A DNA stretch of 9,450 nt from an uncultured Oscillospiraceae bacterium (GTDB taxonomy: Bacteria > Bacillota > Clostridia > Oscillospirales > Oscillospiraceae), in contig CAJUKH010000064.1 in the NCBI GenBank assembly GCA_910587345.1, positions 1 to 9,450 of the forward strand, read 5' to 3'. The position numbers and the translations under genes are program-made. The notes under the pieces are model-generated. The model saw only the letters and a list, made by a program, of their open reading frames with translations, ran no database searches and was not told the origin of the DNA. This document shows positions 1-5,849 of this stretch, piece by piece (position 1 is the stretch's first letter; each line of letters opens with the position of its first letter).

Positions 1-111
1 AGGGGAAAAGGGGGGTGAGCGGAGGCTGTGGGAATGTGGTAAACCCGTAGGGTTTTCCATCATTTCCATAGCCGGAGCGAGGGGGGAAAGGGGGAGGTGA
101 CTTTCTCTTTA
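1..111. repeat. Terminal direct repeat marking a circular molecule (first copy)
   Basis: The first 111 bases of the window are repeated without a mismatch at 9340-9450. An exact repeat placed precisely at both ends is what a circular plasmid or an overlapping circular assembly gives, so the unit length is inferred to be 9,339 bp. A true terminal repeat of a linear element is the alternative, but the rep promoter at 9215-9243 reads across the join into the rep leader, which supports circularity. Confidence 0.93.
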
Positions 112-180
112 AGGCCCCGTAGGGGCCGCTCTTTGGCTCCCCCTTTCCCCCCTCGCCGCCCGCAGGCGGCTCCCCCGTTC

Positions 181-206
181 CCGCCGCAGCGGATTTTTTC
201 TTTTTG
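181..206 (+). terminator. Terminator-like hairpin plus T-tract in the rep leader
   Basis: A short GC stem (CCGC 181-184, loop CGCA, GCGG 189-192) is followed at once by ATTTTTTCTTTTT. It lies inside the leader, ahead of the rep AGGAGG site at 227-232, so it would act as an attenuator rather than an end-of-gene terminator. The 4-bp stem alone is weak. It becomes more convincing together with the larger stem 155-170 just before it. Confidence 0.35.
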
Positions 207-239
207 CTTCTTTTTCTTTTTTGTGTAGGAGGTGCTTCT

Positions 240-1736
240 ATGTCAGATGGGTTTCGTGGTACGGTATCAGAGTATCAAGCCTTGTATATGGAGAAGAATG
301 CCCACTTGGAGCAGTTTTTAGAACAGGTTACACCTTTTGAGTTTTACCGGGAGATTTTCCCGGAGGGGTCTTTTGAGCGGAAAGGGCATTATGAGGATAA
401 AAAGCCCAATGGAATCGCTGTTTCTCTCCCTGGTAAGGGTGGTTCTCTTAATGGGATTGCTTTAGAGATCGAGGGGGACGGTAAGGCAAAGCGGTATATC
501 ATTACAGACGATCTGAAGAAGCTGGAGGAGTTGGCGGACACGGATTTTACCATCATGGCGCCGATTTCGTATTACGGGAGAAAACGGTCCGGGAAATTTG
601 CGCGGTTCCTTTATGCCCTGGTTTTCGATATTGACGGGGTTGGGATGCCCCAGCTCCGGGATGTATTGCATCAGATGGATAAGGATATTTTACCCAAGGC
701 TACTTTTGTAGTGAACAGCGGAACAGGACTGCATTTGTACTATGTTCTATCCGAGCCGATTCCCATGTATCGGCAGAACCAGCATTACCTGAAGGAGTTA
801 AAGTATTCCCTCACCAGGCAGATTTGGAACAGGTATACATCGTCTATCAAGCAGCCGCAGATGCAGGGGCTTATGCAGGGGTTCCGGGTGATCGGCTCCG
901 GGACGAAGCTGGGGCAAGGCTATCCTGTGGTGGCGTTTCAGCTTGGGGGCCGGGTAGAGCTGGATGATCTATTGGAGTACATACCTGCGTCGAGCGGTGA
1001 GCGGCAGAAGCTGCAGGGTATTTTGAGAAAGAGCAGTATGCCGCTGGCGGTAGCAAAGGAGAAATACCCGGACTGGTATGAGCGTCGGATCGTGAAGGGG
1101 GAGCGGAGGGGCCGCTGGACGGTAAAACGAGATCTCTATGACTGGTGGTTGCGCCGTATCCAGGATGAGATCCGTGTGGGCCACCGCTATCATGGGATAA
1201 TGACCTTGGCGATCTATGCGAAGAAGTGCGGGATTGAGGAGGAGGAGCTTCGCCAGGATGCCTATTCTCTCCTTCTGCCTTATGATGAAATGAGCGTTGA
1301 GGAAGTCAACCGTTTCACCAGGGATGATGTGGAGGCGGCTCTTTCGATGTTCAATGAGGACTATGTGACGTTTCCCAGGGATGATATCGCAAGGCTTTCC
1401 GGGATGTCTATGCCGGTTAATAAAAGGAATTGGCGTAAACAGAAAGACCATTTGAGACGTGCGAGGGCGGTGCAGGATATTGATTATCCGAATCATGAGT
1501 GGGCTGGCCGTCCTTCAGCGCAGAGTTTGGTTTGGGAGTGGCGGCGGCAGTATCCAGAAGGGCGCAAGGCTGACTGTCACCGGGAAACCGGCCTTGATCC
1601 GAAGACCATACGGAAGTGGTGGGATTGTCCGCCTCCTCCGCTATGCTTCCAGGACGGCCATATTACTGTGCCGGTGGAGCCGTCCCAGGCGGTTAGTGAC
1701 TTCCTGGTGACGTCTCTGGCCGGGGATGATTCGTGA
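240..1736 (+). CDS. Plasmid replication initiator with archaeo-eukaryotic primase-like domain
   Basis: A 498-residue protein. The ATG at 240 is chosen because AGGAGG (227-232) lies 7 nt upstream. The N-terminal half carries primase-polymerase (AEP) style motifs. A hydrophobic strand ends in FDIDG (D130, D132), which would bind metal. SGTGLHLYYV (160-169) contains the motif II histidine H165. QGFRVIGSGTK (213-223) sits where the third conserved block is expected, but no clear acidic motif III residue is seen there. A helical middle (about 285-390) resembles primase C-terminal regions. Near the C-terminus (about 455-475), a helix-turn-helix-like stretch with ETGLDPKTIRKWW probably binds DNA. 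By family knowledge such proteins start plasmid replication by priming at the origin. No helicase domain is visible, so host helicase is presumably used. The long upstream leader and dyads fit an adjacent origin. The family call is by motif only. Confidence 0.75.
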   Translation: MSDGFRGTVSEYQALYMEKNAHLEQFLEQVTPFEFYREIFPEGSFERKGHYEDKKPNGIAVSLPGKGGSLNGIALEIEGDGKAKRYIITDDLKKLEELADTDFTIMAPISYYGRKRSGKFARFLYALVFDIDGVGMPQLRDVLHQMDKDILPKATFVVNSGTGLHLYYVLSEPIPMYRQNQHYLKELKYSLTRQIWNRYTSSIKQPQMQGLMQGFRVIGSGTKLGQGYPVVAFQLGGRVELDDLLEYIPASSGERQKLQGILRKSSMPLAVAKEKYPDWYERRIVKGERRGRWTVKRDLYDWWLRRIQDEIRVGHRYHGIMTLAIYAKKCGIEEEELRQDAYSLLLPYDEMSVEEVNRFTRDDVEAALSMFNEDYVTFPRDDIARLSGMSMPVNKRNWRKQKDHLRRARAVQDIDYPNHEWAGRPSAQSLVWEWRRQYPEGRKADCHRETGLDPKTIRKWWDCPPPPLCFQDGHITVPVEPSQAVSDFLVTSLAGDDS

Positions 1737-1751
1737 AAAGCAATTGTATAT

Positions 1752-1788
1752 TATTTTGCTTGTATTTTGCTCCTTGCTGTGTTATACT
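1752..1788 (+). promoter_or_regulatory. Promoter of the toxin-antitoxin operon with tandem 9-bp repeat
   Basis: TATACT (1783-1788) is a good -10 box, with TTGTAT (1760-1765) as -35 at 17 bp. TATTTTGCT occurs twice, at 1752-1760 and 1763-1771, exactly 11 bp apart, about one helical turn, and overlaps the -35 box. That is a plausible operator for the ribbon-helix-helix antitoxin, which in known systems represses its own operon. Confidence 0.6.
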
Positions 1789-1816
1789 ATGAGAGGTCGA
1801 GAAAGGAGCGTTTTTT

Positions 1817-2074
1817 ATGGCACAAATTAGTTTGAGAGTAGACGATGATGTGAAACGTGGGGCCGAACAGACGTTGGCCGATATTGGGTTGAGTATGTCC
1901 ACGGCTATCAATGTGTTTTTGCGTAAGGTTGCCAGGGAGGGGCGCATACCGTTTGAATTGTCTGTTGACCCCTTTTATTCTGAAAGCAATATTCGATACC
2001 TTGAAGGAATCATGCAGGATGTAAAGGATGGTAAGGCTCACTTTGCCGAGCATGATTTGATCGAGGTGGACTGA
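1817..2074 (+). CDS. RelB/DinJ-family type II antitoxin
   Basis: An 85-residue protein from ATG 1817, with AAAGGAG at 1802-1808 placed 8 nt upstream. The N-terminal half (ISLRVDDDVKRGAEQTLADIGLSMSTAINVFL) has the strand-helix-helix pattern of RelB/DinJ ribbon-helix-helix dimerisation and DNA-binding domains. The acidic C-terminal part (about 50-85) would wrap and neutralise the toxin. Its stop codon overlaps the toxin start by one base (TGATG at 2072-2076), the usual translationally coupled antitoxin-first order. By family knowledge it binds the toxin and represses the shared promoter. Length is normal for the family. The symbol is left empty because RelB and DinJ cannot be separated by eye. 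Confidence 0.88.
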   Translation: MAQISLRVDDDVKRGAEQTLADIGLSMSTAINVFLRKVAREGRIPFELSVDPFYSESNIRYLEGIMQDVKDGKAHFAEHDLIEVD

Positions 2075-2331
2075 TGCGATTGTTGTGGGAAGATAGGGCC
2101 TGGAATGATTATCTGTATTGGCAGACGCAGGATAAGAAAATGCTGAAACGGGTCAATGCGCTCATTAAGGACATTTGCAGGAGTACCTTTGATGGGATTG
2201 GAAAGCCGGAGCCGCTGCGGGAGAATCTGGGTGGACTGTGGAGCCGACGCATTGATGAAACCAATCGTATTGTTTACTATGAGAAGGACGGGATTATCTA
2301 TGTGGTTTCCTGTCGGGGCCATTACGATTGA
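2074..2331 (+). CDS. yoeB: YoeB/Txe-family mRNA interferase toxin
   Basis: An 85-residue protein. The start overlaps the antitoxin stop, with GAGGTGG at 2063-2069 as ribosome site. The fold signature is a RelE-superfamily ribonuclease. The catalytic residues of E. coli YoeB appear at the same numbers: E46 in KPEPL, R65 in TNRIVYY, and H83-Y84 in CRGHYD at the very C-terminus. Known YoeB toxins sit in the ribosomal A site and cut translated mRNA until held by antitoxin. All active residues are present, so the toxin should be active. In E. coli YoeB pairs with YefM (Phd/YefM family), whereas here the partner is RelB/DinJ type. On a plasmid this pair most likely acts as a post-segregational stability system. 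Confidence 0.92.
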   Translation: MRLLWEDRAWNDYLYWQTQDKKMLKRVNALIKDICRSTFDGIGKPEPLRENLGGLWSRRIDETNRIVYYEKDGIIYVVSCRGHYD

Positions 2332-2346
2332 GTTAAGAGGCTGACT

Positions 2347-2691
2347 ATGATGACACAGCAGGAGTATAAGGAAAAACTTGAAAGAGGGATTGCCCAGGTT
2401 CGAGCTGGCCAGGGCATCGTAAAAACGATGGAGGAGCTAGAGCGTATGGCAGAGGAAATGAGAATTGCCCAGCTTCAGTTACCAGACCCGGCAGACGTTG
2501 ATCCGCACCCTCGGCTGCTCCTGGAGGGTCGGGGAATCCATGCCGGGGAGGGCTTTACAGCTCTGTTCCCCGATGGCTGGCACGATATTAACCTGGAGGT
2601 GAGCTGGGAGCCGACCGGCCCCGGCTGCTGGTATATCTCAACGCCGGGGTTTAGAGATATTTGCCCCATAGGGCTGTTTGTGAAAGTATAA
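2347..2691 (+). CDS. Small protein of unknown function, third gene of the toxin-antitoxin operon
   Basis: A 114-residue protein beginning MMTQQ; ATG 2347 or ATG 2350 may be used, since AAGAGG (2335-2340) serves both. It lies 15 bp after the toxin stop and before the shared terminator, so it is probably co-transcribed. The N-terminus (about 1-38) is helical and carries RAGQGIVKTMEELERMAEE, which resembles toxin-binding tails of some small antitoxins. The C-terminal half (about 55-114) is beta-rich with several tryptophans (WHDINLEVSW, CWYISTPGFRD, PIGLFVKV). That part reminds me of small Firmicute proteins of the DUF5348 kind, unverified. Possible roles are a third toxin-antitoxin component or an unrelated mobile-element gene. 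I see no catalytic motif. Confidence 0.7.
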   Translation: MMTQQEYKEKLERGIAQVRAGQGIVKTMEELERMAEEMRIAQLQLPDPADVDPHPRLLLEGRGIHAGEGFTALFPDGWHDINLEVSWEPTGPGCWYISTPGFRDICPIGLFVKV

Positions 2692-2743
2692 AGTATGTAG
2701 CACAATTAAGGTATATACTAAAAATAATAGGTGTATATGAAAT

Positions 2744-2781
2744 AAAAAGTGGTGCCTCCTGGTTTGGAGGCACCACTTTTT
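2744..2781. terminator. Strong bidirectional intrinsic terminator
   Basis: Perfect 16-bp arms (2744-2759 and 2766-2781) with a 6-base loop, an A-run on the left and a T-run on the right. It can stop the toxin-antitoxin operon on the + strand and also any leftward transcript. The parA promoter begins only 3 bp later. Confidence 0.9.
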
Positions 2782-2784
2782 AGC

Positions 2785-2813
2785 TTGACAATTTCAGGAA
2801 TAAGCGATATATT
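2785..2813 (+). promoter_or_regulatory. Promoter of the parA operon
   Basis: Perfect -35 TTGACA (2785-2790), a 17-bp spacer, and -10 TATATT (2808-2813). The start site would be near 2820, inside a repeat region that probably regulates it. Confidence 0.82.
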
Positions 2814-2814
2814 T

Positions 2815-2856
2815 TATATAACTTAAATAGCAGACACAAGCTATATAACTGAAATA
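2815..2856. repeat. Two 15-bp direct repeats upstream of parA, candidate operator/centromere
   Basis: TATATAACTTAAATA (2815-2829) and TATATAACTGAAATA (2842-2856) differ at one base and lie 27 bp apart, between the -10 box and the parA ribosome site. Small partition systems commonly use repeats here, bound by the ribbon-helix-helix partner, for both autoregulation and centromere function. With only two copies, an operator role is the safer reading. Confidence 0.6.
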
Positions 2857-2869
2857 AGGAGTGAAGGAT

Positions 2870-3646
2870 TTGAAGGTTATAGCGATAGCGAACCAGAAGG
2901 GCGGCGTGGCTAAGACCACAACAACGCACAATCTCGGCGTGGCTCTGGCAGCGAAGGGAAAGCGAGTTCTCCTAATTGACCTGGACAGCCAGGCCAGCCT
3001 GACGATCAGCGTGGGCCTGGAGCCGCTGGAGGTGAAGCGGACGATTGTAGACGTTCTGCGAAAGGATGGGGTGCCGGTCAGTGAGTGCATCGAGCGGATC
3101 AGCGACCGGCTGCACATTGTCACGTCCATCATCGACCTGGCTCCCATGGAGATGGAGCTGCTGTCCAGGGCCAGCCGGGAGAAGATTCTGGACCGGGCCT
3201 TGCGGCCGGTCCGGGGAGAGTATGACTTCATCCTGGTAGACTGCCCGCCGCAGCTCTCCATCCTGACGATCAACGCGCTCTCCTGTGCCGACGGTGTGAT
3301 TATCCCCGTCAAGACGGATTATCTGGCCTATCGGGGCCTGACGCAGCTCCAGGACAGTATCCGGGAGATCCAGGAGCTGATTAACCCGGAGCTGAAGGTG
3401 CTGGGGGTCATTGCGACGCTTTACGAGAAGCGGGTGGCCGACGATAATGAGATACTGGCCGCTTTGAGGAAGGAGTATAACCTCTTGGGCGTGATTAAGC
3501 GGCTGGCCGTCGCCAAGAAGGGTATTTATGATGGGTTGGCCGTCGTGGAGCAGACACCCGGCAGCGAGATTTCCATTGAGTACAATAAGATTGCAGATAT
3601 GATGATTGCGGAGAAATACGAAAGGACGGAAAAAGAAAATGGCTAA
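2870..3646 (+). CDS. parA: ParA-family partition ATPase
   Basis: I choose TTG 2870 (258 residues) because AAGGAG at 2856-2861 is 8 nt away. A GTG at 2861, giving 261 residues, lies on top of that ribosome site and so is less likely. Motifs are those of ParA/Soj/MinD ATPases. Near the N-terminus is a deviant Walker A, KGGVAKTTT, with the signature lysine. It is followed by VLLIDLDSQAS (Walker A') and FILVDCPPQLS (Walker B), and then IIPVKTDYLAYRGL. It has no N-terminal DNA-binding extension, so it is a small type Ib-like ParA. It would bind ATP and nucleoid DNA and move plasmid copies apart together with a centromere-binding partner. The partner gene starts inside its last codons (3639), so the two are translationally coupled. 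Confidence 0.93.
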   Translation: MKVIAIANQKGGVAKTTTTHNLGVALAAKGKRVLLIDLDSQASLTISVGLEPLEVKRTIVDVLRKDGVPVSECIERISDRLHIVTSIIDLAPMEMELLSRASREKILDRALRPVRGEYDFILVDCPPQLSILTINALSCADGVIIPVKTDYLAYRGLTQLQDSIREIQELINPELKVLGVIATLYEKRVADDNEILAALRKEYNLLGVIKRLAVAKKGIYDGLAVVEQTPGSEISIEYNKIADMMIAEKYERTEKENG

Positions 3647-3938
3647 GTTTGAGGATAGAGAGAACCGCCGGAAAGGTTCGATTGTAGGAAGTATCGTTGA
3701 CGGTGTGCCAGTGGTCTCCGGGAGCGGGAGGGGCCGCCCCAAGGAGGACCGAGAGATCAAGAAGCGGGTGAGTCTTTCGGTGATGCCGAGCTTGTATGAG
3801 GATATCCAGAAGATCGCCTATGTACAGCGGAGAAGTATCAGTGACGTGGTTGGTGATCTGATGGAGCAGTTTAGGGCAGGTCATGAGAAGGATCTTGCAG
3901 AGTACAGAAAGATAAAAAATAGTGAGAAAAACGGCTGA
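3639..3938 (+). CDS. Ribbon-helix-helix protein, probable ParB-like partition partner
   Basis: A 99-residue protein from ATG 3639, overlapping the end of parA by 8 bp, with AAAGGA at 3621-3626 as a distant ribosome site. An upstream in-frame start at 3606 would add 11 lysine/arginine-rich residues but lacks support. The basic N-terminal tail (1-41, including GRGRPKEDREIKK) precedes a ribbon-helix-helix pattern: strand KRVSLSV (42-48), helix about 51-62, helix about 66-79. That is the layout of small centromere-binding proteins (ParG/CopG-like), whose flexible tail stimulates ParA ATPase. Its position directly behind ParA makes the partner role likely. The probable DNA targets are the 2815-2856 repeats or the dyads just after the gene. 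Confidence 0.82.
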   Translation: MAKFEDRENRRKGSIVGSIVDGVPVVSGSGRGRPKEDREIKKRVSLSVMPSLYEDIQKIAYVQRRSISDVVGDLMEQFRAGHEKDLAEYRKIKNSEKNG

Positions 3939-3956
3939 GGCAACGCTACGTTGCCT
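3938..3956. repeat. Short perfect dyad at the end of the partition operon
   Basis: AGGCAACG (3938-3945) and CGTTGCCT (3949-3956) with loop CTA. It starts on the last base of the stop codon of the ribbon-helix-helix gene and abuts a second, longer dyad. There is no T-tract, so terminator function is doubtful. It could be part of a centromere or a boundary hairpin. Confidence 0.6.
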
Positions 3957-3985
3957 GAATGTAAACCGTGTGCGGTTTACATTCA
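3956..3985. promoter_or_regulatory. 13-bp dyad upstream of the XRE gene, candidate operator or terminator
   Basis: TGAATGTAAACCG (3956-3968) and CGGTTTACATTCA (3973-3985) are perfect arms around TGTG. It ends 34 bp before the XRE regulator start, and such regulators bind dyads near their own promoters. The arm contains GCGGTTTAC, which recurs in the large dyad at 6458-6502 near the ncRNA promoter. No T-run follows, which argues against a simple terminator. Confidence 0.5.
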
Positions 3986-4019
3986 ATGGGATATTGTCTA
4001 AAATTGGGGAGTAAAATGG

Positions 4020-4457
4020 ATGAAGCTGGATGAAAAGCTGATTTATTTGCGAAAAAAGAAAGGGCTGACCCAATTAGAATTGGCGGAGGCCGTGAACGTG
4101 TCCCGGCAAGCTGTTTCAAAATGGGAGTCGGGTGGAGGCACACCCTCTACGGAAAATCTCAGGGGACTAAGTGAGTTATATGGGGTATCGGTTGACTACT
4201 TGCTTAATGAGGAGGAGCGAAAACCCGAAAATGGCAATGTTCCAAAGGATGAGCCGGGAAATAATCCTGCGTCAATTCGGGAAGAGAGAAGGAGAGTCCC
4301 CATAAAGTGGATAGTTGTTGCACTGGTTGTTTTAATATTGGTGGTAACTATTGGTATGCTTACTGTCAATAGAGACAAAGGAAATCTCCATTTAGGGGAA
4401 GAAAAAGTGGGGGAGGTGACTGACGTTCCGCAGATAGAGTTTAACTTGGAATGGTAG
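4020..4457 (+). CDS. XRE-family regulator with a C-terminal membrane segment
   Basis: A 145-residue protein; ATG 4020 follows GGGGAG (4006-4011) by 8 nt. Residues about 5-62 are a classic HTH_XRE domain (LRKKKGLTQLELAEAVNVSRQAVSKWESG, then a PSTENLRGLSELYGVSVDYLL tail). A polar linker (64-93) leads to one hydrophobic span at about 94-116 (WIVVALVVLILVVTIGML), then a short acidic extracytoplasmic tail. This architecture, a cytoplasmic DNA-binding domain tethered to the membrane, is common in Firmicutes and may sense envelope state. It is the first gene of the AT-rich cargo block and is followed 19 bp later by a secreted protein. It probably regulates this block and itself through the upstream dyad; that is inference. 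Confidence 0.88.
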   Translation: MKLDEKLIYLRKKKGLTQLELAEAVNVSRQAVSKWESGGGTPSTENLRGLSELYGVSVDYLLNEEERKPENGNVPKDEPGNNPASIREERRRVPIKWIVVALVVLILVVTIGMLTVNRDKGNLHLGEEKVGEVTDVPQIEFNLEW

Positions 4458-4476
4458 CTCGAGGGGAGGTGAGGTT

Positions 4477-4884
4477 TTGCAGTTTAGAAGATTTCTGTGC
4501 ATGGTGTTTAGCTGCTTGATTGCTGTTAGCTGTTTTGGCTTCAGTGCGAAAGCGGTTGAGGCAGAGGTGTATGAGGTGTGTTCTGGTATGGAACGCGCTT
4601 CAGGACGTTTTAGTGTAGATATACCAGGAAATACTCTTGCAGTTACAAGTTCCGATTTTCCATTAGAAATTGGGGAAACTATAGCAATTAACGCCAGTTA
4701 CTCCCCGCGATCTGCTAGTGTAGATTTTGGCCTGATTGCACCAGATGGTCTTTTTTATTCTTTTAGTGCGAAAAATGGTCGATTTGATAAAACAATTGAA
4801 GTGGATCAAAGAGGAACTTATACATTTGCCATAAGAAACAACTCTGATTTTGAAATATCGGTAGCTGGATTTGTAACTTACTAA
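4477..4884 (+). CDS. Small secreted protein, beta-rich, unknown function
   Basis: A 135-residue protein from TTG 4477. GGAGG within a long purine-rich site (4463-4474) supports this unusual start, and no better ATG precedes the signal peptide. The N-terminus has basic residues (QFRRF), a hydrophobic core (LCMVFSCLIAVSCFGF) and an AKA-type cleavage site near residue 26. AVSC might instead be a weak lipobox. The mature part alternates hydrophobic and polar residues (ETIAINASY, SVDFGLIAPDGLFYSF, GTYTFAIRNNSDFEISVAGFV). It looks like a jelly-roll or pre-peptidase C-terminal-like beta sandwich; this is structural guesswork. It is co-directional with, and 19 bp after, the XRE regulator. No catalytic motif is seen. 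Confidence 0.8.
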   Translation: MQFRRFLCMVFSCLIAVSCFGFSAKAVEAEVYEVCSGMERASGRFSVDIPGNTLAVTSSDFPLEIGETIAINASYSPRSASVDFGLIAPDGLFYSFSAKNGRFDKTIEVDQRGTYTFAIRNNSDFEISVAGFVTY

Positions 4885-4946
4885 GTATCAGGCAATAAAT
4901 CTGTGGGGTATTAGACGTTGTAAAGATAAGAAAGGAAGGATTACTA

Positions 4947-5849
4947 ATGGCGGAGATCACTAAAAGACAACCGCGGGAAGGGACAAGAAGCAATCATGCT
5001 AAAGCTGTATTGTCCGGAAGCCGTTATAATATTCAACTGCTTGATCTTTCGGTTCAAACTGAGACTTATAAAACGGTGTTTTCGGTAGAGAGTAGGGACC
5101 GAGCAAATACTATTTGCACTCGCCTTAATAGTATTTTCTCAAACAGTAAAGCGGACCTTGATTTTATAACGCCTGGCTACAGCAATGGCTATTATGTTAT
5201 TCTGTGGTCCGGGACTACATGGCTCGGCTCTAAAACGTATACAGAAACAATGGAAAATGGAATAACACATGAAGACCTTTATCGTGGATGTAAATTACCA
5301 TACTATATTGAAGGTAGTAATGAACCCCAATATTATCCATATAGAAATAATACTGCAACAAATATTGTTACAATAACAGATGCTGACGTATCAAGTACAG
5401 GACTTAAAAAGTGGGAAATTGCTTTGGAGTGGGCAAATAATATTCGGAATATTGTAAATGGATGGAATTGTTCTAAGACCGGGACTGTTCCTTTGGATAA
5501 GGCAGTCCCTATCCATCATGAGGGGAGAATTTATAAACTTGCCAAGATGAAAGGTTCTTATTCTGGAAATAGGGTTGTATCTGCAACATACTACGGAGCT
5601 GGTGAGAGACAACCAAAAATTACAACTGCTAATAATGATATTTTTCATACCCTTGATCTTACTGTTGCAATTCCGAAGGGAGTTACAACAGGGTTAGTAC
5701 AAAATACTTGGGTGAAGGTTACTTATAATGGAACCTCAGTTGTTGCACGAGTGACCGATGAGTGCGGGGAAGCAAATTTGGATTTATCGTCTGGTTTGGC
5801 CAATGCTCTTGGATACAAATCGGGTAAAGTAACTATTTCAGCGCCATGA
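4947..5849 (+). CDS. Protein with C-terminal RlpA-like double-psi beta-barrel
   Basis: A 300-residue protein from ATG 4947, preceded by AGGAAGGA (4933-4940) at 6 nt. Residues about 210-300 match the RlpA/expansin-type barrel plan. They start with SATYYGAGE, continue with TANNDIFHTLDLTVAIP and WVKVTYNGTSVVARVTDECG, and finish with ANLDLSSGLANALGYKSGKVTIS. The aspartate in VTDECG and the LDLS strand correspond to conserved RlpA positions. RlpA-type barrels bind or cleave denuded peptidoglycan glycan. The first about 200 residues, rich in Tyr/Asn/Thr, I do not recognise. There is no signal peptide or membrane span, which is odd for a wall-acting protein. The next gene overlaps its stop by 4 bp and encodes a membrane protein. 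Envelope function is inferred from the barrel and neighbours. Confidence 0.75.
   Translation: MAEITKRQPREGTRSNHAKAVLSGSRYNIQLLDLSVQTETYKTVFSVESRDRANTICTRLNSIFSNSKADLDFITPGYSNGYYVILWSGTTWLGSKTYTETMENGITHEDLYRGCKLPYYIEGSNEPQYYPYRNNTATNIVTITDADVSSTGLKKWEIALEWANNIRNIVNGWNCSKTGTVPLDKAVPIHHEGRIYKLAKMKGSYSGNRVVSATYYGAGERQPKITTANNDIFHTLDLTVAIPKGVTTGLVQNTWVKVTYNGTSVVARVTDECGEANLDLSSGLANALGYKSGKVTISAP

Larger units (their letters stand above)
1..239 (+). promoter_or_regulatory. Structured GC-rich rep leader / candidate origin and copy-control region
   Basis: This gene-free stretch is packed with stems. A small stem has arms 41-46 and 50-55 with loop GTA. A perfect 20-bp inverted repeat lies at 77-96 and 137-156. 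Inside it is a 6-bp stem, 113-118 / 122-127, also with loop GTA. A further stem, 155-160 / 165-170, has loop CGCA. A last small stem, 181-184 / 189-192, has the same CGCA loop and is followed by a long T-rich tract (194-222) that looks like an intrinsic terminator just before the rep ribosome site. G-rich 2-20 resembles G-rich 83-101, so each could compete for the C-rich arm 137-156. This suggests attenuation-type control, or an origin with cruciform arms; which one cannot be settled by reading. Confidence 0.55.

Noticed and set aside
2..20. G-quadruplex in the G-runs of the rep leader
   Set aside because: Runs are few and uneven; pairing with the C-rich arm 137-156 explains the G-richness better.
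2972..3760. 262-residue open frame on the - strand across parA
   Set aside because: It mirrors the GC-rich codon pattern of parA, which has full ATPase motifs; its product is low-complexity and has no support.
3976..4004. TTTACA-N17-TAAAAT as the XRE promoter
   Set aside because: Boxes are fair, but the start would fall at about 4011, removing the ribosome site 4006-4011 from the mRNA, so it was not listed.
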